Notes: generated from the sequence alone by a model not told the origin. Shown: positions 1 through 9,995, counted from the stretch's first letter. The stretch is DNA of 64,000 bases from Proteromonas lacertae (GCA_002245135.1 NGBS01001189.1:1-64000); one strand, 5' to 3'. Translations and numbers: made by a program.

Positions 1-3000
1 AACATCAATATATTTTCTTTTCACATCGAAAATCGTAAATGCTAACTTATTCATACGGACTGTATAAATACACTGACGTGCTGTTCTGAATGAGAATTGC
101 TCTACATATACTTTTTTAGACTCAGTGAGAATATCATAATAATAATTGAAATCACATGTTTGTAATCGAAATCCTTTAGTCACACCTTTGGCTCTGGAAT
201 CACTTAACAACAATGAATTTGTTCCATCTATCCTTTGCTTTTCATATGCATACATTTTTGCTTTCAAACCACAAAATCTTGTAATTGTATACAAACCATT
301 CTTATTTTCTTCTAATTTCATCAAATTCAATTCTGAAGTTCTATGTGAGTTTGTATATCTAATACCTTTGGATTTTAAAAAATCACAATTAATATTACCA
401 GTATCCATTCTACCTTGAAATGATGGGTCCTTCATAATATCTTCATATATATCCTTTGTAAATACCTTGAATATGAAGCTATCTGTATCTGTCATTAAAA
501 GCTTGAGGCTTGATCCATATTTTCTATACAAAGTACCATACCAAAATTTACTCATTAAATGCTTGCTTTCAAATAATATACACATTCCTATATAACTTGG
601 TTTGTTAACCTGACATTTATATTTTTTAAATTTGCATATTCTTAAATCACAACCATCTATACTAACAAACCCACTGAAATAAGGATTGCTAGAACACTTT
701 AAGAAATCTTCTTCATTATTGACTAATTTTGATCGACATCGATTTTCTGTATTTTCACACATTTTTCCATAGGCTGAATTGAGTAACAATTTGAATGTAT
801 CTGCTTCTGCTTCTCTCTTGTGTTGTTTGGCTTCTCTACGTAACAAGTGACACTTCATCACAAAATCAAAACAGAAGTGATATTCTTTGAAGGATATGAT
901 ACGATGTATTTTTGTTATCTTATAACCTAAGGATACACAGAAATTCAAATATTGATAGTGTACAACATATTTTGGTTTTCTTGATAAATCCAATATAATT
1001 CTAGGTGTTGGTTGCTTTTAAGCTGTTTTTTCTTATTCACCAATCCAAGCTCCATAGCCCAACTCTGTTGTAACTGTGATAAGTTTTCGTACTTTATACA
1101 CTTCTTTTCAGGTAATAATGGATATTCATCGAATTTATGAGTGTTTGAAGGAGGCTCGATATCCACCTCTAATATATAACCTCTGGAGTCTTTATTATCC
1201 CATTCATCATTTACATGCTTTTCTTTGTCACTAATCATTTCTTCATATGTTTTAATGTTATATATTTGACTGAAATACATATTCATCAATTCCTGCTCAT
1301 TTCCTTCTTCCCACTTGAAATCTGCATATGGTAGTTTCATTGTAGCCATTGTACTTGGATATAGTGAATTGTAATCTACATAGCAAATATATGATTCTAT
1401 CTGAGGAGGATGTTCTGCTATATAGGGTGGGTCCATATAGTGATTATGTGCTTCTTCTAAACGACTCGAACCAACCATAGATATACCACCTATTAAACCA
1501 CTGTGAATAAAATCGTATTTATCTTGGTCACTAATCAACTCTATCTCTACTGGACAATATTTCAAAAACACACTCCATGACAAACCAGGTGATGATAAGT
1601 GCCAACAAGGGTCTAAATCAAAGTTTTTAAAAACAACTTTTCTGAAGTGATCAAATACTGAGGATAAAGTGAGAACATCCATGGCTAAATAAAATTTATT
1701 ATAATCCATTAAATCTTTACACTGAATGACATCCCACAACTCACAGCATGATGCATACTCTATATTTGTTATATTATCACTCTGTTTTAATTTTGAAGCA
1801 AAATCTTCTTTTTTAGGTAAACGGCTAGTTTTATAATATTTGTCCAAACTATCACAATATTCATATGGGAAGTGTCCCTTCTCTAATCCCCACTTATCTA
1901 TGAAATCTTCCACTGACCATCCACTACTGGTCAATTTTTGATAGATGAATTGTTCTCTGTCAGTAACAAAGTCATATACTGGTTTGAATAAATATTTTTT
2001 ATTTGAGTGTTCATTTGCTTCTACTTTTAATGACTTTACTAAACTATCTAATGATGCGGGCATGAACTGGCAACTGTCTATGAATCTTAACTTCTTGAAT
2101 TTGATCATTAAAAATTTATTATCTGTTTTCATTAAAACGGATAGTTTTGTTCGATATCTCTTTTTCTAAGGTTTAGGTCTTGGTTCAGGTTGCTGAGGTA
2201 ATATAGGTGGTGATACTGATGAACTATCATCTAATGGTGACAATGTGGGTGATACATTTACAACATTATCTCTATGTATCATTTCATGTAACATGTTGAA
2301 TGCTTCTTCATCATTATTTTCAATAGTGGGATCAACATTTATGATTGTCACAGTGGGATCCATACTTCTTGGAGTATCACATTCTTCAATGTCACTATCT
2401 GTTTCAGTGTCAGCATTATAGTTGTTAATCAGTGCTTGTTGCTCTTCCATCTTTCTTTCTTCTTCTATGCTATCATTATAGTTAGATATCATATCAGGAA
2501 TTGGAATATCGGCTTGATTCTGGTTTGACTCTTGAATTTCAATTTCTGGCAGATCTGTATCCTGTATAGTGTTCATATTCTCCAAAATCCATTGTGCTTC
2601 ATATTCTTTGTCTTTCTTAGCTAATGCTCTGATAATAAAATTATTATCGTAATTTTTGCTATTATGTGCCAACACTGGAATATACATATTTCTTAAATCA
2701 CAGTGCCAGTTACACTTATTACATAGAGTTGCTATGTATTGACCAGTGAAGTGGTCATGGTGCTTAACAGGTCTCAAATCTTTATCTTTACTGATAAATT
2801 GCTTATGACAATATGCACATTCTTTATTCGCATCATCTGATTCAATATATCCCCACATCTTTTGTGGGTGTGCTATCTTGTCTTCATATATTTTCATTAT
2901 ATTATCTTGAATCTCTAAGAATTTGTTAACTAATCTTGTTTCTAACACTGATGGATCTTCACCTGGTTTAAGTTCATCAAAATATGTTTTCTCTGGAATT

Positions 3001-4850
3001 GTACCTGGATACTGAGAACTGATGTGTATGCACCAGCTGCTCATGACATGTTTCTTGTATGCACCTTTTGCATTTTTGATAACTGTATTTGATGGTAAAT
3101 CTTCTTGGTATGTCTCAGTGTCCCAGTATAGTACCACTGGCATCATTTGCATAAACTTATAATTTTTAAATGATATCATTGTTTCAGGATCAGGGAACTC
3201 TCTGATAATACCTCTGTTGTTGCATACTTGACAATTTATTTTTTGATGATATTGGAATGATTTATCACTGAATAATCTACAGAAGCAATATGGACATCTT
3301 TCTACATAATTACTACACTTTTGTTTCAATGGAAGTAAAAATGCATTTAAGTTGGTAATTGGGTAAAAATGATTTCCATAGAACAATACATTGGCATGAG
3401 GCCAATTTTTGAATTTATCTATCTGAGTGACATATAATGGTATAGCTTCATCAAAATCCACTGTAAATATGTTAAGAGTGATTTTATTATTTTTCTCAAA
3501 CTGACGTATACCATTTTGCTGATTTATTGGATCTAATGGAAATTCCAAGTAATCAGTGTTATATGATTGTACATAATGCTTATAATACTGTGTTCGATTT
3601 TTATTCTTAGGGAATTCCATATAATGAATTGATGCAGCAACTGCATACAGAAAACATACATTTTGTCTACCAACTGCTTTACTGAATTTTAATGTTATAA
3701 TGCATTTTTTATTTACTAACTCTTCTGGTAACTCTATATTATCAATTTCATTATCATTGGTAGCAGAACCAGCTGTGACAATAGAACGAGCCAAATTAAT
3801 TACTACTTCATTAATCCATCTAAATCTTAAATCTGATTTTTGAGTATTAAATATCTCACCCATATTGTCATATAAGTGGTTATATAATTTTTCTGGTAAA
3901 ACTTCACCTAAATCACCTTTAGTACAAATTACAATATCAGTGTCAAAACTCTTCCAGTTTGTCATCGTTTCTTCAGATTCTGCAGTTTCTATTACATCTG
4001 CTGAGATATAAGCTACTTTGAAAGTAAAATAAATTTTTGCATATCCAAAGTAATCTATGAAATTTCTTATTTTTACCATACACTCTGGAATTGACTGTTG
4101 TTCTTCTTCTTCTTGCTGTTGTTGCTTATTTCTATCTCTTGTATATCCAGTTAACTCTTCAAACACTCTTTCTGGTGATTTTGCAATTTCAAATTTTTCT
4201 TTACCAAATTTGACAGGTATTGACATACTGTACATTTTGGATGATCTTTCTACATTCTCCATCAATTCTCTTCTCTGTGGTATAGGTAATCTTCTTATTT
4301 GTTGAGGATGATTTTCTAACACATCTAATGCCTCCAATGTATCTTTCATTTCTTCTTTGGTCTCATTACTCACATTTGGTGCTTGAGGATGTGTCTCTGG
4401 TATATCTGACACAGGTGGTGCAATTTGATGTGGAGACTCTGGAATTTCATCATCCTCTAAATATCGTTGAAATTGTTCAGCACTCACTCTACGAACTTTG
4501 GGTGATGGAGGTGGCTCAGCTTGGATGGTTGGTCTTCTCAGTGGTGTTTGGTACTGTGGGTTCTGCACTATTTGTACAGGTGGTCTAGGCAGTATAGGTC
4601 TAAATGAACTTTGACTCAAAGTGTTGATTGGGTTTTGCAATGGAGGTGGTGGTTGCTGTACTGATTGTTGCTGGGTATACAATGGTGGTGGTGGTGCATA
4701 CATGGGCATAGGTGGTGGTGCCATCATAGGTTGAGGTGCATAGTAGTACATGGGCTGCACAGGAGGCATACCAGGGTTGTATGGACCTGTAGTACCTGCT
4801 CCATACATAGGATGAAACATATTATATGGATAAGGGTATCCTGGGTACAT
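1..4850 (-). pseudogene. Protein-primed family B DNA polymerase of a Polinton/Maverick-like element, interrupted and left-truncated by the window
   Basis: The gene reads leftward from ATG 4850 off the window edge. The N terminus is Pro/Tyr/Met-rich and low complexity (to about 4480). A globular region and a CxxC zinc motif follow, then the 3'-5' exonuclease motif YWDTET (about 3113-3133). An endonuclease VII-like Cys/His module (about 2690-2830, core HHDHFTG) and a second exonuclease-like motif HNSKNYDN (about 2650-2675) come next. After a roughly 110-residue acidic linker come palm motif A DYNSLYPS (about 1348-1380), motif B LLLNSAYGK (about 769-798) and motif C TDTDS (about 477-495). This order is that of Polinton/adintovirus polymerases. 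Two lesions are visible. An in-frame TAG lies at 2166-2168 at the end of the linker; both flanks share one frame. A one-base deletion near 1016-1022, in a short A run, shifts the frame before the conserved KPKYVVHY segment. All active-site motifs remain, so decay is recent, or one stop is read through, or the A-run change is a sequencing error. Confidence 0.88.
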
Positions 4851-4937
4851 CTTTGACTTCAAGAATCTTGAATCTTGAATGTTTAATCTGAGTGGCTAGA
4901 TTGGTACTCAAAACCAATAGAAATCGATTGCAATATG

Positions 4938-5010
4938 ATTGGACCACGTATCTGCATTAGCCAATGAAATATAATTAAAAATCTAAAAATGCAAAAATAT
5001 ATCCGTTTCA
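4938..5010 (+). promoter_or_regulatory. Two-part element promoter upstream of the 94-aa ORF
   Basis: A 28-base module bounded by inverted pentamers ATTGG and CCAAT (4938-4965, with ACCACGTAT inside) is followed 27 bases later by AAAAATATATCCGTTTCA (4993-5010). The ATG at 5035 is 24 bases beyond. The same arrangement occurs at 6320-6382. The polymerase gene starts on the other strand at 4850, so the module may act in both directions. Function is inferred from repetition and position. Confidence 0.6.
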
Positions 5011-5034
5011 AAATTTTTATAATTTTTTTAAATT

Positions 5035-5319
5035 ATGAACATAGACAATGCTAGAAAAAATTTTGAGATGTGGGAACAGTATATACATAACATTGTGAAT
5101 AGTTTACCGAGTGATGAAGAAATCTTAAAAGCAACGCCAGAATCGATATCCAGATATACTAAGAAGGCAGCAAAATTAATACCATTGCTTAAAAAAATTA
5201 ATGATGAGTGTGATGATGAATTTAGTGAGAGAATTCAAAAATTAGAAAATGATATGTTAGCTAAAAAAGAAGCATCTGCTTTATTACTTATTGAGTTAAT
5301 GGATCAGCTTAATTTTTAA
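5035..5319 (+). CDS. Unrecognised 94-aa helical protein of the Polinton-like element
   Basis: This intronless ORF starts at ATG 5035, directly downstream of the two-part promoter. The protein is charged, has no Cys, and is likely all-helical: it contains runs such as LKKINDECDDEFSERIQKLE. I see no signal peptide, membrane segment or catalytic motif, and I recognise no family. Its position between divergent and convergent element genes, and its promoter motif, support it being a real element gene. By size it could be a structural or regulatory accessory protein, but nothing in the sequence shows which. Confidence 0.7.
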   Translation: MNIDNARKNFEMWEQYIHNIVNSLPSDEEILKATPESISRYTKKAAKLIPLLKKINDECDDEFSERIQKLENDMLAKKEASALLLIELMDQLNF

Positions 5320-5382
5320 TTATTTTCTTAGGTTATTATGACTATATATACATATAAAACCCCCAAAAAATAATTTTGATCC

Positions 5383-5400
5383 TGAAACGGATATATTTTT
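5383..5400 (-). promoter_or_regulatory. Inverted exact copy of the 18-base promoter-like motif
   Basis: The bases here are the exact reverse complement of AAAAATATATCCGTTTCA at 4993-5010. This copy lies between two convergent ORF ends and points left, toward the antisense of the 94-aa ORF and the polymerase start at 4850. No ATTGG...CCAAT module precedes it. It could start a long polymerase leader or an antisense RNA, or mark a transcript end. The role is unknown. Confidence 0.45.
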
Positions 5401-5413
5401 ACTTCTCTCATGT

Positions 5414-6235
5414 TTATGCACAAGGATCCACTATAATACCTTTAGCAATTAAATCTTCAATCAAATGGCTTTTGCTAGGCTGCCAACATATTTTGATATG
5501 CTGTTGAACCCAATTGTAAGGTAATGTTGTATCTAAGACAACTGGAGCTCTTGGAAGTATAATCTCATAAGAACTGTGCTCTTTACATCTCTGAAATAAT
5601 GGATTCTTTAAATGAAACTGAGGTCCAAGAATTGTGATTCTTGCATTGTTATCCATTAAAAAATTATTACTTTCAGGACATATCTTCAGGTAGCATTGTA
5701 TTCCTTCAATTTTATCATCTTCAGGATATGTTAATTGGTATAGAGGTTCTAAATTATCATTCTTACACTTGTAGACCATATAACCAATTTTGCTGTCAAA
5801 GACAACATCTTTTATATTTCCAACATGGTTTCCCATAGGATTGCATACAAATTCTTCCATACCTGGATCCATCTTCGGAATGTCAAAATGATCCTCCTTT
5901 TTGATTTTATATTTCTTACACATGAATTCTTCATACTCTACATCTTCTCTAAAATCATCCCAGCTGATGTGCTTCTGCACCCATGGCTCACCTAAAGATG
6001 TTCTCACATGTGGACGAAAGCATTGAGGAAACAATACCTTCCACTGTTTCTTATCATCATTGACTTGTAAATGAGGTTCATTGATAGTATAGTCTGGACC
6101 ACACAACATGATTTTGACATTTTCTTCTAAAAGCTTCTTATTTGTCTCAGGAGGTATGATGAGTATAGTACAGGCACTTGTTGTGATCTGTACCACTAAT
6201 AAATCCATTAATACGTAAGTTTTAGGAGTAATCAT
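5414..6235 (-). CDS. Unrecognised 273-aa element protein with an internal duplication
   Basis: This single-exon ORF has its ATG at 6233-6235. Two halves look homologous. Residues near 27-95 (IPPETNKKLLEENVKIMLCG ... EPWVQKHISW) match residues near 190-255 (ICPESNNFLMDNNARITILG ... YNWVQQHIKICW). Both share a PE(T/S)N start, a GP(D/Q) turn and a WVQ(K/Q)HI signature, so the protein probably contains two copies of one roughly 70-residue beta-rich domain. A linker with several Cys separates them. I recognise no family. Capsid-associated or DNA-binding roles are possible, but neither is shown. A variant promoter motif lies 10 bases upstream (6246-6263, leftward). Confidence 0.75.
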   Translation of the reverse strand: MITPKTYVLMDLLVVQITTSACTILIIPPETNKKLLEENVKIMLCGPDYTINEPHLQVNDDKKQWKVLFPQCFRPHVRTSLGEPWVQKHISWDDFREDVEYEEFMCKKYKIKKEDHFDIPKMDPGMEEFVCNPMGNHVGNIKDVVFDSKIGYMVYKCKNDNLEPLYQLTYPEDDKIEGIQCYLKICPESNNFLMDNNARITILGPQFHLKNPLFQRCKEHSSYEIILPRAPVVLDTTLPYNWVQQHIKICWQPSKSHLIEDLIAKGIIVDPCA

Positions 6236-6245
6236 AATATCTATA

Positions 6246-6263
6246 TGAAACGAATATTTTTTT
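6246..6263 (-). promoter_or_regulatory. Variant promoter motif upstream of the 273-aa ORF
   Basis: Read on the minus strand this is AAAAAAATATTCGTTTCA, two changes from the AAAAATATATCCGTTTCA consensus. It ends 10 bases before the ATG at 6235, closer than for the plus-strand genes. Promoter function is inferred. Confidence 0.45.
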
Positions 6264-6319
6264 ATTTTTTATCTCAATTAATTGGTTAGTTGATAAAGAT
6301 ATATGTTTTGACCAATCAT

Positions 6320-6382
6320 ATTGGAACACGTATAGGAGTCATCCAATTAGGTTTCAAGAAAATAAAAAATATATCCGTTTCA
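6320..6382 (+). promoter_or_regulatory. Two-part element promoter upstream of the 81-aa and 96-aa ORFs
   Basis: The ATTGG...CCAAT module (6320-6347, with AACACGTAT inside) is followed by AAAAATATATCCGTTTCA at 6365-6382. The ATG at 6411 is 28 bases further. It aligns with 4938-5010 in module length (28 bases), the ACGTAT core and spacing from motif to ATG. Confidence 0.6.
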
Positions 6383-6410
6383 ATCCCTATCATTAATTTT
6401 CAATATTAAG

Positions 6411-6656
6411 ATGTCTAAACATCAAAGATCCTATGATGAGTTATATCATAGAGATTTTCAGATGATAGTGGATGGTTTTCCTAACTTAATTAAAAAAGTT
6501 AGAGATATCAGATGTATCCTTCAACCATTTGCAGCTAAAGGTAGTAGAAGAATATATAAAAAGATGACAACTGCCCAAGAGGAGTTATTCAGAATTTATT
6601 TAGATGAAACCATCATAAAATTAGATGACATTTTACAACAGCTCAAAGTACTCTAA
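6411..6656 (+). CDS. Unrecognised 81-aa element protein
   Basis: A small, basic, probably helical protein starting MSKHQRSYDELYH. It has no Cys-rich motif other than a single Cys and no signal peptide or membrane segment. It starts 28 bases after an exact copy of the 18-base motif and stops 14 bases before the next ORF, which has no motif of its own. The two may therefore share a transcript. I do not recognise the family. Confidence 0.65.
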   Translation: MSKHQRSYDELYHRDFQMIVDGFPNLIKKVRDIRCILQPFAAKGSRRIYKKMTTAQEELFRIYLDETIIKLDDILQQLKVL

Positions 6657-6670
6657 GTTTCAACTCAGAA

Positions 6671-6961
6671 ATGTCGTTGTTTAAGAAGAGGTTACTATTT
6701 GAAAGAAATTTAGATTATATAAGAGACAATGGCTGTCAATGGCATGACATTCTCAAATGTTATGGTGAGACAACGATAGATGTAGTAAGTAAGTTACATT
6801 CGTTAATGGTTGATGACATATTTAAGTATCAAGAGGTAGTTGGGCAAGCCATCAATATTTATTATAATTTCCCTTCTACAGTCAATCCGCCAAAAATTGA
6901 AATGTATACCAAATTACAAATAGATGGTGTGAAATCATTAAAGAAGCTGAAGAAGAATTAA
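6671..6961 (+). CDS. Unrecognised 96-aa element protein
   Basis: This ORF follows the 81-aa ORF by 14 bases in another frame. It starts MSLFKKRLLFERNLDYIRDN and ends in a Lys-rich tail (KSLKKLKKN). It is probably helical with a basic C terminus. No family is recognised. It is the last ORF before the element's right terminal repeat. The lack of a promoter motif between it and its neighbour suggests readthrough, reinitiation or leaky scanning on a shared mRNA, unusual for a cellular eukaryotic gene but common in compact viruses. Confidence 0.6.
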   Translation: MSLFKKRLLFERNLDYIRDNGCQWHDILKCYGETTIDVVSKLHSLMVDDIFKYQEVVGQAINIYYNFPSTVNPPKIEMYTKLQIDGVKSLKKLKKN

Positions 6962-7100
6962 TTAATTAAATGATCATTAGAGTTAATATTTCGAGTTAAC
7001 TACTTCATTCGAATCTATATGTGTTGGGGATGAAACTGTATCATAATTAAAACTAAATTCTAACTACAAAGACAAGAATAATCAAAAAATTAAAGAAAGA

Positions 7101-7231
7101 ATGTAACGGATATTTTTTAGAAACAAAATGTAACGGTAAAAATACACTATAGGGAAATAGCACACATTGAAACGGCTATTTTTTTGAATCAAAAACACAT
7201 ATAGGGAAATGGCACACTGTGCTATTTCCCT
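7101..7231. repeat. Right terminal repeat region of the Polinton-like element, ending in a hairpin
   Basis: Two direct copies of a TATAGGGAAAT(A/G)GCACAC unit occur, at 7138-7165 and 7191-7217 including flanking A5-ACA bases. Between and before them are motif variants pointing left (7101-7118 and 7168-7184). The outer end is a near-perfect hairpin: AGGGAAATGGCACA (7203-7216) pairs with TGTGCTATTTCCCT (7218-7231), 13 of 14 positions. Read inward, the end starts AGGGAAATAGCACA; Polinton termini typically begin AG. The element end is therefore placed at about 7231. The partner left terminus lies outside the window, so inversion cannot be checked. Confidence 0.6.
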
Positions 7232-7614
7232 TTATTATTCATTATTATTATCCTACACTACAAACTATTAAAAACATAAAAATAAATTTTAACCCATAAA
7301 TTTATTCACACACTAAAATATATACACAATTTTAAATTCACCGCTTGCTCCAGTATAACCCGTACCAAAAACTAATTCACACTCAAATCGCTTATTCTTA
7401 CCTGTAGAAGGCACCTAAGAATAGTCTGGTACGGTTTACCCACATACAGTGATATTCTTACGGTTATACATATATCATTATAAGGTAATTAATTGTTTAT
7501 TATGGATATATGAGATTATATTGATGATTTATTTATTATACACAAATACAGTGTGTATTTGTATTAGATTTTCAATTTTTCTAATCTCCGTTATACAATC
7601 ACATTAGTATTTTT
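7232..7614. other. Intergenic flank beside the element
   Basis: No ORF of note lies here. If the element ends at 7231, the target-site duplication would start with TTATTA. The stretch contains the hairpin-rich segment at 7357-7437 listed separately; the remainder is AT-rich and should hold the promoter of the gene at 7615. Confidence 0.5.
7357..7437. ncRNA. Possible structured RNA (nested inverted repeats)
   Basis: An outer pair, CCGTACCA (7360-7367) with TGGTACGG (7427-7434), encloses an inner hairpin, TATTCTTA (7393-7400) with TAAGAATA (7416-7423), whose 15-base loop can form a further CCT/AGG pair. The 81-base size, 8-bp stems and local GC content stand out in an AT-rich spacer. It does not fold as a standard tRNA and I cannot assign it to a known RNA class. 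The strand is undetermined. Confidence 0.25.
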
Positions 7615-9995
7615 ATGGGGAATTGTTGTTCTGGAAAATCAATAGGTATGATATATACTATTATAAACCTCTTATTTAAATTGGTTGTGTAAATGAAAAT
7701 GAGGTAGTGTAGAATATACTTAAATCACATGATATCTGCATAAAATGAATAATTTATTACAAGAGAATATATTCATCTATCCTATATATTATGATTTGTT
7801 TGTATTTATACATTATAGATATTATCGAAATAAAAGAAACTCCCCAAATAAATGAAAATGTAGAATTAGTAAATATATTAGAAAAGAAAGATGAAACACC
7901 TGAGAGTATCATTTAATTACCATATAATGATATAGATGTACCAAACACATGCCAAATAGAATCAATAACAACCCCTAAAACAGTTGAAGTAAATGCACAA
8001 TCAGCAGATACCAAGAAAGAATCAATCCAAACAATGTCCTCCAACAACATGCGTATATTAAGGAACCATAGTCCCAGTGATAAATATCATGAATATATAC
8101 CAAACGGTGTAATTGACTTACTACCGGACACAGAAATAAAGATGAGGAATATGAATGAATATCCATCCATTGAAAATGATAGTGAAATAAATAGAATAGA
8201 TAGTGTAATTGAATCATACGATTATGAAAATGACTATTTATTGATAAATAGTTATAATAATTTAATCTACAATCCATTTACAATAGAAATTATGGAGGAA
8301 GAAAGAATGTTTTTACAACCAAATTACATATTCGAATGTAAAATATATGAAAGTGTGAATATGATAGAAGATAATGAATTATTTTATAATTATGGATTTA
8401 GTGATGATTCTGATAGTGAAAATGACAATATTAACAATGGAGAAGATGAAGATGATGATGAAGAAGGAAGTGAAGATAGTATAAATGATAGAATTAGTTC
8501 AATCTGTTTCAGTGATTTATCTGCAAGATCAACTACATCATCACTCAATTCACATAGACAAACAGTGTTAAGAAGAAAGAAACCAATTAATAAATCATCA
8601 TCTAGTAATAATATGTTGATAATTGATAAGAATAAATTACCTCCAAAGCCACAAACACCGACTATTTTACAATTACAACTTAATAATAATAATAATAATA
8701 ATAATAGTCGTAAGAATAGCAGTAGAGTATCCAATCATAGTAGAAATAACTCTATATATAATAATATTAATTCACCTGGATCAAATAGAAATTTGTTAAA
8801 GAAATCATTGAATGAATTAAGTACAACAAGTGTATTTTCATTAGCATCAATTGATAATATTACTCATGAAGTTGAGGATGGTTTTATTAACAAAAGTATT
8901 TTAAATGCAAAGTGTTTGGGTATTCATATCTCAATACAGTTATATGATAATAATAAAATGAGTAATAAATTAGATGTGACTCAATATAATGAAAGTAATA
9001 AAAAGATTGTAGAAATAAGTAGAGATTTGTTGTTGAATAAAAAGAAATCTATAAATGACCAACTACAGACAATATCTAAGACAAATTATGTAAAGAATAA
9101 TACAAATGTAAATTCAACTAATACAATCATAAACCATTCTATTCCTTTAATTATATCAATAGAAAATGTGATTGATAAATCCATTATACCATCAATATAT
9201 AACCCCCAGTTTGTTAATTTTGGAATAACTGGTTATTTAGGTTGGTATTATACTCGACATAGTCTATCTCTATTGCAGAATAGTAATACAAACATCACAA
9301 GTTTAGTAATTAAATTCCTACCTCAACAAACATTAATAACAGGTTTAAAAATAGAAAATAAAATGATCAATACAATTGGTCCATCTCATTCTTTGAAATA
9401 TAATTCATATCGTATAATTGACTGTATTAGAGATTATTATAATAAGAATATATTACAAAATAATAATAATAATAATATGAACAGTAATAGTTTTAGTAAT
9501 CTAAATATCTTATCTTCACCACTATCTCCTTTATCTCCACTTAATAATCTAACAAACACATCACCAGGTGATGGTGGTAGTAATATAATACCTCCTGCTA
9601 ATATAATGAATTGGAGTAGAAGTAAATGTATAGAAGAATGGAAGATATGTAGTGATGTGAATAATTTCTATTTTAATTGTCCAAAAGGAAGTGATTCAAA
9701 GAATGGTAATTATGTAATGTCAAAAATTACTTTACATCATTCAATTTTATATGAAATTCATAAATCATTGATGAATGAGATTCATGAATATTGTAAAGAG
9801 AATAATATAGTTAAACCCAAGTATATAATAATGTTAGATCATCAAGAATATCATATTCCAAGTGAATTTATATTTTTGGATTTTGCTGATAGTGAAGTTC
9901 ATGTAAGTTCAAATAGTAGATGGTGTGGTGTTGGAAGTGGTATTATTAGCTGTAATCAATTTTTACAATCATATAAAATACAGAGTTATATGTAA
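7615..9995 (+). CDS. MGNCC-start (probably myristoylated and palmitoylated) protein of unknown function
   Basis: Three exons give one frame: 7615-7645, 7819-7905 and 7936-9995. Exon 1 encodes MGNCCSGKSI, a classic dual acylation signal (Gly2 for N-myristoylation, Cys4/5 for palmitoylation). The second intron is only 30 nt and contains an in-frame stop, so splicing is required. The 692-residue protein has an acidic stretch (NNGEDEDDDEEGSED), a Ser/Asn-rich disordered middle with Asn runs, and two more ordered parts. One holds NFGITGYLGWYYTRHS; the other is a C-terminal domain of about 120 residues (from WSRSKCIEEW to SCNQFLQSYK) with DHQEYHIPSEFIFLDF. I recognise no family. Location at the inner face of a membrane is inferred from the N terminus. 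Confidence 0.7.

Noticed and set aside
146-418. Plus-strand ORF of 90 codons over the DNA polymerase
   Set aside because: It starts with TTG and is antisense to the conserved C-terminal palm region of the polymerase.
4057-4856. Three plus-strand ORFs opposite the polymerase N terminus
   Set aside because: They are shadows of the Pro/Gln-rich low-complexity coding sequence on the minus strand.
7906-7935. GTATCATTT donor that resembles a GT-type U12 intron
   Set aside because: It is 30 nt with a normal TAG end, lacks a branch-like TTCCTTRAY, and has the size of the standard class, so it is treated as GT-AG U2-type.
8390-8734. Leu/Ser-rich minus-strand ORF
   Set aside because: Antisense of the acidic and Asn/Ser-rich region of the MGNCC gene; composition follows from the opposite strand.
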